This document shows, piece by piece, positions 49,589 to 50,769 of a DNA stretch of 50,769 bases. The notes under the pieces are model-generated. The model worked only from the letters and a program-made list of their open reading frames with translations, had not been told where the DNA came from and ran no database searches. The position numbers were made by a program, and so were the translations under genes. Within the stretch, counting starts at the first letter, position 1. Each line of letters opens with the position of its first letter. Where the stretch lies: positions 1 to 50,769 of the forward strand of contig NZ_JAFBIO010000012.1 of assembly GCF_021531255.1 (NCBI RefSeq), given 5' to 3'. Source of the stretch: Allofournierella massiliensis (GTDB lineage: Bacteria > Bacillota > Clostridia > Oscillospirales > Ruminococcaceae).

Positions 49589-50769
49589 ATGAAAAAGTGC
49601 CTGTCCTTATTCTTTCTTCTCTGCCTGCTCTGGATAGCCGCTCCCGGCGCTTTTGCGGATGATGCTTCCGGGCCCCTGCCGATCTCGGTCAGCCGGGACG
49701 GGCAGAGCCTTGGCGCCCTTACCGACGACTCCCGCACCACCCGGGCTACTCTGGAGGCCGGGCAAAGCCTGCAGATCCACAGTGATACACCCCTGCAGGG
49801 GCTGTACCTGATCTGGGAAAAGCCGGCCCCCTGTACCCTTGTGGGGGAGGATGGCAGCACCCAGGCCCATGACACCGGCTTTCTGCACGATTACCTGAAC
49901 CTGGAAGGCCTGACAGATTTCAGCCTGCTTTTGCCGGAAGGCGGGCAGCTATGCGAGGTATACGGTTTTGGGGACGGGGAACTCCCCGACTGGGTCCAGC
50001 GCTGGCAGCCGCCCTGTGAGCAGGCCGATCTTCTTCTCATGCCCACCCATGCGGACGATGAGCATCTCTGGTTTGGCGGGGCTATGCCCTATTATGCGGC
50101 CGAGCGGGGGCTTGAGGTTCAGGTAGCCTATCTGATCAGCCACTGGGACCAGCCGCCCCGCCCCCACGAACTGCTGGACGGACTGTGGACGGTGGGTGTC
50201 ACCCGATACCCGGTGATCAGCGATTTCCCCGACTATTACGCCGACAACTTGGCGGCAGCCCAATCCCTCTACAACGAGGAGGAGATCCTGGCCTGGCAGG
50301 TGGAGCAGCTTCGTCGGTTCCGGCCTGCTGTGGTGGTGGGCCACGACCTGGAGGGCGAATATGGCCACGGTGTGCATTGCCTGAACGCCAAATGCCTTCT
50401 GCAGGCGGTGGAGGATGCGGCAGACCCCTCCCTTTTTCCCGAAAGCGCCCAGCGGTACGGCAGCTGGGATACTCCCAAATTGTATCTCCATCTCTACCCG
50501 GAAAACACCATTGTGATGGACTGGGAAAATATTTTTCTGGATAGTTTCGGCGGCAAGAGCGCCATCGAGGTGGCACGGGAGGGCTTTGCCTGCCATGCAA
50601 GCCAGCAGGGCGTTTTCCATGTGACCGGGGCAGGCGGCTGGTATGACTGCCGCCTGTTCGGGCTGGCCCGAAGCCTTGTGGGCCCGGATCTGGCGGGCAA
50701 CGATTTTTTTGAAAATGTTTCCATCCCCAGCCAGCAGCCCAGCTCCACCCCTTCCCCCACGCCCTCTCC
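49589..50769 (+). CDS. Secreted PIG-L/LmbE-family deacetylase, C-terminus outside the window
   Basis: At least 393 residues, open to the right edge. The N-terminus MKKCLSLFFLLCLLWIAAPGAFA is a signal peptide (likely cut near residue 23). After a region of about 120 residues of unrecognised type comes the PIG-L domain: PTHADDEHLWFGG (residues 152-164) replaces the usual AHPDDE, and GHDLEGEYGHGVHC (residues 251-264) holds the second metal-site His/Asp and third His. The visible end is PSSTPSPTPS, a Pro/Ser/Thr-rich linker suggesting a further domain or cell-wall anchor. It probably removes acetyl groups from an extracellular N-acetyl sugar; substrate unknown. GGAGA precedes the ATG. Confidence 0.85.
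   Translation, partial: MKKCLSLFFLLCLLWIAAPGAFADDASGPLPISVSRDGQSLGALTDDSRTTRATLEAGQSLQIHSDTPLQGLYLIWEKPAPCTLVGEDGSTQAHDTGFLHDYLNLEGLTDFSLLLPEGGQLCEVYGFGDGELPDWVQRWQPPCEQADLLLMPTHADDEHLWFGGAMPYYAAERGLEVQVAYLISHWDQPPRPHELLDGLWTVGVTRYPVISDFPDYYADNLAAAQSLYNEEEILAWQVEQLRRFRPAVVVGHDLEGEYGHGVHCLNAKCLLQAVEDAADPSLFPESAQRYGSWDTPKLYLHLYPENTIVMDWENIFLDSFGGKSAIEVAREGFACHASQQGVFHVTGAGGWYDCRLFGLARSLVGPDLAGNDFFENVSIPSQQPSSTPSPTPS

Overview
The window is GC-rich, with T-rich intergenic stretches. Its gene families are typical of a strictly anaerobic, low-oxygen-adapted Firmicute: a two-gene SUF system, TAXI-type TRAP transport, a DUF134-NifX fusion, DUF3842, a lysine riboswitch on an NhaC-type transporter, and short-form ThiC. 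My best guess is a Clostridia/Oscillospirales gut-type bacterium; this is inference from gene content, because no rRNA or marker gene is present. No tRNA, rRNA, CRISPR array, insertion sequence or prophage was seen.

Layout. (1) 1-7392, minus strand: an operon gltS - substrate-binding protein - allantoinase - M20 amidohydrolase - DUF3830, then a separately promoted pair, CitE-like lyase and malic enzyme (the latter runs off the left edge). The two transport/binding genes at the head of the operon carry four apparent frameshifts; the catabolic genes are intact. (2) 7653-8693: a regulator fusing an XRE-like HTH to a GntR/FCD protein. (3) 8972-14580: thiamine synthesis, with thiC on the minus strand and thiE-HAD-thiD on the plus strand, each behind its own TPP riboswitch and terminator, and an FGGY sugar kinase between them. 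(4) 14855-16530: a minimal Fe-S assembly pair, SufC/SufB-like. (5) 16607-21276, minus: glyoxylate carboligase, a hydroxypyruvate-isomerase-like protein, a 2-hydroxyacid dehydrogenase and tartronate semialdehyde reductase, with a divergent IclR regulator. (6) 22619-30654, minus: a TAXI-TRAP transporter, a small [2Fe-2S] protein, a fumarate-reductase-like flavoprotein and two almost identical copies of a Rossmann oxidoreductase, next to a divergent LysR regulator. (7) 31777-40883, minus: an aromatic amino acid operon pheA-aroB-aroC-aroEK-DAHP synthase-aroA-tyrA, followed by a WYL regulator. (8) 41121-50769: DUF3842, a PfkB/KDG-type kinase, an orphan TctC binding protein with a LacI regulator, an NhaC-type transporter behind a lysine riboswitch, an SGNH esterase, the DUF134-NifX fusion, and a secreted PIG-L deacetylase cut by the right edge.

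How it may work together (inference): the allantoin/ureide genes can deliver glyoxylate. The carboligase operon would turn this into glycerate, and the CitE-like protein plus malic enzyme may be a second glyoxylate-to-pyruvate route. The thiamine genes supply the cofactor of the carboligase, and the SUF pair supplies Fe-S clusters for ThiC and the [2Fe-2S] protein. The least explained part is the TRAP / flavoprotein / duplicated oxidoreductase block, which looks like an uncharacterised uptake-and-redox pathway.
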